Below are positions 61,222 through 64,000 of a stretch of 64,000 nucleotides of DNA, piece by piece. The notes under the pieces were generated by a model, which made no database searches, was not told the DNA's origin, and worked only from the letters and a program-made list of their open reading frames with translations. The stretch spans positions 1,219,001 to 1,283,000 of the forward strand of contig NZ_CP012602.1 of NCBI RefSeq assembly GCF_001278805.1, in the 5' to 3' direction. Position 1 is the first letter of the stretch, and every line of letters starts with the position of its first letter. A program made the translations under genes and the position numbers. The stretch comes from Bacillus sp. FJAT-18017. GTDB lineage: Bacteria; Bacillota; Bacilli; Bacillales; Cytobacillaceae.

Positions 61222-62949
61222 ATGAATATGCCGAAAATCCCTCTTGGAAGTTGGATCGATTCTTTAGTAGAATGGATCACTGTAGCGTTTGCTGGATTGT
61301 TTGCGTTTATTACGACAGCGATTGATGGATTATTGGATCTTATCGTTAATGTATTAAGCGCAGGGCCTCCAATTGTATTAATCATCGTCCTAGCCCTTTT
61401 AGTGGCATATACGAGCAGATGGCCGTTAGGAATCTTTACGTTGGTCAGTTTGCTGTTAATCGATAATCTTGGATACTGGGAGTCAGCGATTCAAACACTT
61501 GCGATTGTATTAGTGTCGGGATTTCTGACAATCCTAATCGGGATTCCGATTGGAATTTGGTGTGCACAAAGTAAAACAGTGCAAAGGATCGTCACGCCAG
61601 TTTTAGACTTTATGCAAACAATGCCTGCATTTGTTTATTTGATTCCTTCAATCTTATTTTTCGGAATTGGAACCGTTCCGGGCATTATTGCTTCATTTAT
61701 TTTCGCGATTGCACCAACGATTCGCATGACCAATCTTGGTATTCAGGAAGTACCTAAAGATCTGATTGAAGCGTCGGATGCGTTTGGTTCAACAAGCAGC
61801 CAAAAGCTGCTGAAAGTTCAATTGCCACTTGCCACTCCAACGATTTTGGCAGGGGTAAACCAGAGTATTATGCTGGCCCTGTCAATGGTTGTTACGGCTT
61901 CGTTAGTTGGCGCGCCTGGCCTTGGGGCAGATGTGTATCGGGCTGTCAGTCAAATTAACGTGGGCCAAGGATTTGAGGCAGGATTATCGATTGTTTTTAT
62001 CGCGATTATCCTCGACCGGCTCACGCAAAACTTGCGCAAGCCGGCATATGGGCATGTCATTAAGGGAAGATATGTCGCTGCCATCCTAGCAGCACTTGTT
62101 GTAGGTACTATCCTTGTTCAAGGATTTGCCAAGGAAAATGCGGTTAAAGTCGATCCGAATTCGATAGGCGGCCAAACCAATTATGAAATCACCGGGATTG
62201 AACCTGGGGCCGGAATTATGGCACAGGCTAGCGATGGAATTTCCGAATATGGGTTGGATCAATGGAAAGTTATAGAAGGCTCTTCTGCAGCTATGTATGC
62301 TGAATTAGACAAAGCTTATAAGAAAAAGAAGCCGATTATTGTTACTGGCTGGGCACCACACTGGAAGTTTTCTAAATACGATTTGAAATTTCTTGAAGAC
62401 CCAAATGGAGTATTCGGAGGGGTTGAAGGAATTCATACACTCGTAAGGAAAGGCCTCGAGCAGGATGCACCTGGCGCTTATAAAATCCTAGATCAATTTT
62501 CCTGGGAGACGGGCGATATGGAAGCAGTAATGGTCTATATCCAAGAAGGTTTGAGTCCAGAGGAAGCCGCTGAAAAATGGATATCTGAAAATCAGGATCT
62601 AGTAGCGAAGTGGACAAACGGAGCCCAGAAAGGTAATGGAGAACCAATCAACCTTGTCTATGTTGCCTGGGATACAGAGATCGCCAGTACGAATGTCATT
62701 GGCAAAGTACTTGAACAAAATGGCTTCAAGGTCACACTCAGCCAGGTAGAAGTCGGCCCGATGTTTGCCGGTGTTGCCAACGGAAGTTCCGATGCGATGG
62801 TTGCAGCCTGGCTGCCAAGTACCCATGTCGAATATTATAATACGTATAAGGACGATCTCGTTGATCTTGGACTAAACCTTCAAGGAACAAGAAATGGATT
62901 AGTCGTACCTGAGTACGTTGACATTAATTCAATTGAGGACTTGAAATAG
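61222..62949 (+). CDS. opuABC: Glycine betaine ABC permease fused to its binding protein
   Basis: This 575-residue fusion has residues ~1-290 as an OpuAB-type permease with several helices and an EAA-like loop (KDLIEASDAFGSTSSQKLLKVQLP). Residues ~310-575 form the extracellular betaine-binding domain (GIEPGAGIMAQ, VTGWAPHWKFSKYDLKFL, FSWETGDMEAVM) with Trp residues for an aromatic cage. The fused layout is like BusAB/OpuABC of lactic acid bacteria; B. subtilis has separate subunits. A fragment of this binding domain is duplicated at 28496-28668. The symbol is descriptive. Confidence 0.9.
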   Translation: MNMPKIPLGSWIDSLVEWITVAFAGLFAFITTAIDGLLDLIVNVLSAGPPIVLIIVLALLVAYTSRWPLGIFTLVSLLLIDNLGYWESAIQTLAIVLVSGFLTILIGIPIGIWCAQSKTVQRIVTPVLDFMQTMPAFVYLIPSILFFGIGTVPGIIASFIFAIAPTIRMTNLGIQEVPKDLIEASDAFGSTSSQKLLKVQLPLATPTILAGVNQSIMLALSMVVTASLVGAPGLGADVYRAVSQINVGQGFEAGLSIVFIAIILDRLTQNLRKPAYGHVIKGRYVAAILAALVVGTILVQGFAKENAVKVDPNSIGGQTNYEITGIEPGAGIMAQASDGISEYGLDQWKVIEGSSAAMYAELDKAYKKKKPIIVTGWAPHWKFSKYDLKFLEDPNGVFGGVEGIHTLVRKGLEQDAPGAYKILDQFSWETGDMEAVMVYIQEGLSPEEAAEKWISENQDLVAKWTNGAQKGNGEPINLVYVAWDTEIASTNVIGKVLEQNGFKVTLSQVEVGPMFAGVANGSSDAMVAAWLPSTHVEYYNTYKDDLVDLGLNLQGTRNGLVVPEYVDINSIEDLK

Positions 62950-63103
62950 GTTAGGTTATAGTAGAGTGACTTCAGATTTGACGGTACCTCTGTTTAAAGG
63001 GGCTGCTTAATGGGCTAGTAAAAGGGACCTCCATAATAGTAAGTAGTTCCAATACCGTGGGGTCCGAAACTAAATGGAAAATAAAAAACCATAATCATTA
63101 ACA

Positions 63104-63140
63104 AAAAAGGCTTGAGGAATTAACCTCAAGCTTTTTTTGT
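63104..63140 (+). terminator. Terminator of the opu operon
   Basis: AAAAGGCTTGAGG pairs with CCTCAAGCTTTTTT around AATTAA, about 155 nt after the stop. Confidence 0.85.
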
Positions 63141-64000
63141 GTGTAAAGCGTTTATTAGTTCTTTGAGTAAAAGTATAAACGTCTATTTGATATGGTTCTT
63201 CCCAATCGTCCTCAGGTCATCAATGCAGGAAGCCTCGTGTGCGAAGACGAATACTGTCCCTAAATCGACTATAAGGGAAAGTGAACGGTTTTTTTGTAGT
63301 ATCCTCTTCTATTATTCCCGCAACGATTTTAAGAACATTTATACTTCGGCATATTTTTACAAGAAATTAATAGTAGATTAATAATAAAACTATACAATTT
63401 GATAGAAAAGGTAGATAAGAAACATGAGTAATTGCTATAAATTGGCATAATGGTTTATGCACCAAAGTTTGTTTGTAAGCCTTTACTTAAGGAAAAAGAT
63501 GGCTTAAACTAAAAATGGTGAATTTAAGCACAATTGGAATTAATCGAAATTAGGTATAAAAGTCAATAAAAGGGCGAATTCTTTTTTAAAAATAAGAGTC
63601 GCAGAGTTTGACTTTTTTCACCAAATACTTAATTGACATTAGTAATAGGGAGAGGGTGTACATAAAAGACATGGGATTTTAGGGTACATCCTTTTTTTGA
63701 GGTGTAAAATTTGTGGCGCGATACCATTTAGGTTTACCTATGGTATTTTGAATAATATTAAATAGTAGAAATAGGGGGAGATAGAGTAGTACTAGACTTG
63801 ATGATTTAAAGGGTTAACTGGAACAATGTAAAAAATCATGTGTTGAATCAGCGTAATTAAGCTCTTGAATTCTAAGGACGGTCATGCTAACTGTCCAACA
63901 GATTGCAATTTCATGTACTGAACTAAATACAGTTCTTCTAATGATTTACAAAGATTCTAAAAAGGGGTTCAGAAGAAAGTTATAGTCGTATAGTGGTAAG
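63141..64000. other. AT-rich terminal region without recognised genes
   Basis: Only short frames without ribosome binding sites are present (for example 63139-63381). No RNA gene, repeat or regulatory element could be supported. Confidence 0.55.

Noticed and set aside
63139..63381. 80-codon frame after the opu terminator
   Set aside because: It starts at the terminator T-run, has no ribosome binding site and no protein-like pattern.

Overview
The window looks like chromosomal DNA of an aerobic, spore-forming Bacillaceae bacterium (Bacillus/Mesobacillus-like). The evidence is AGGAGG-type ribosome binding sites, frequent TTG starts, CcpA-type cre sites, lipoproteins and Sec signal peptides, a LytS-type sensor kinase, panF-yhdT and an OpuA-type betaine importer. 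No transposase, phage gene, CRISPR array, rRNA or tRNA was seen. Everything here is read by eye; no database search was run.

Layout. 1-5.6 kb: a dispersed repeat remnant, a sensor histidine kinase, a PP2C-like phosphatase overlapping a HIT hydrolase, a GyrI-like protein, a PTS-IIC-like membrane protein and an unknown protein. 5.8-7.3 kb: a c-di-GMP island made of a PilZ protein and two successive c-di-GMP-I (GEMM) riboswitches, each followed by a 31-residue Cys/His microprotein too short for normal gene calling. 7.6-23.5 kb: an amino-sugar/acetylated-glycan region with three secreted beta-propeller paralogues, NanE epimerase, a sugar ABC importer without its own ATPase, an RpiR/MurR regulator and two CE7 acetyl esterases. 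23.5-28 kb: argH and an NhaC-type transporter behind an ArgR-box-like site, then an alpha/beta hydrolase. 28.1-30.65 kb: a gene graveyard holding fragments of four genes whose intact copies lie elsewhere in this window, around one intact orphan binding protein. 30.6-40.5 kb: a secreted PIG-L deacetylase divergent from a ROK repressor and an AfuABC/FbpABC-type importer, then a second ArgH-family lyase. 40.6-42.6 kb: a divergent LysR/EamA pair. 43.2-52.6 kb: a B12-dependent acyl-CoA mutase cluster (MFS carrier, sigma-70-like factor, GntR/FCD regulator, MeaB-like GTPase, mutase large and small subunits, CoA ligase, SDR). 52.6-55 kb: a small unknown protein and yhdT-panF. 55-59.5 kb: a giant TPR protein with an embedded C39-like peptidase domain. 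60-63 kb: the OpuA-type betaine importer. 63.1-64 kb: AT-rich DNA with no recognised gene.

How it works together. The 12.7-19.9 kb genes would import an acetylated (amino)sugar, remove acetyl groups and epimerise ManNAc-6-P to GlcNAc-6-P, under RpiR and CcpA control. The 43-52.6 kb cluster has every step expected for a branched C4/C5 acid such as 2-hydroxyisobutyrate: uptake, CoA activation, B12-dependent carbon-skeleton rearrangement, mutase repair and hydroxyacyl-CoA oxidation. The mutase has an Ile as in 2-hydroxyisobutyryl-CoA mutase, a Val where that enzyme has its stereospecificity Asp, and an Asn where the family has a catalytic His.

Another recurrent feature is five intergenic tandem-repeat arrays with unrelated units. 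Their periods (20, 20, 52, 32 built as 21+11, and 52 bp) are all close to whole numbers of helical turns.
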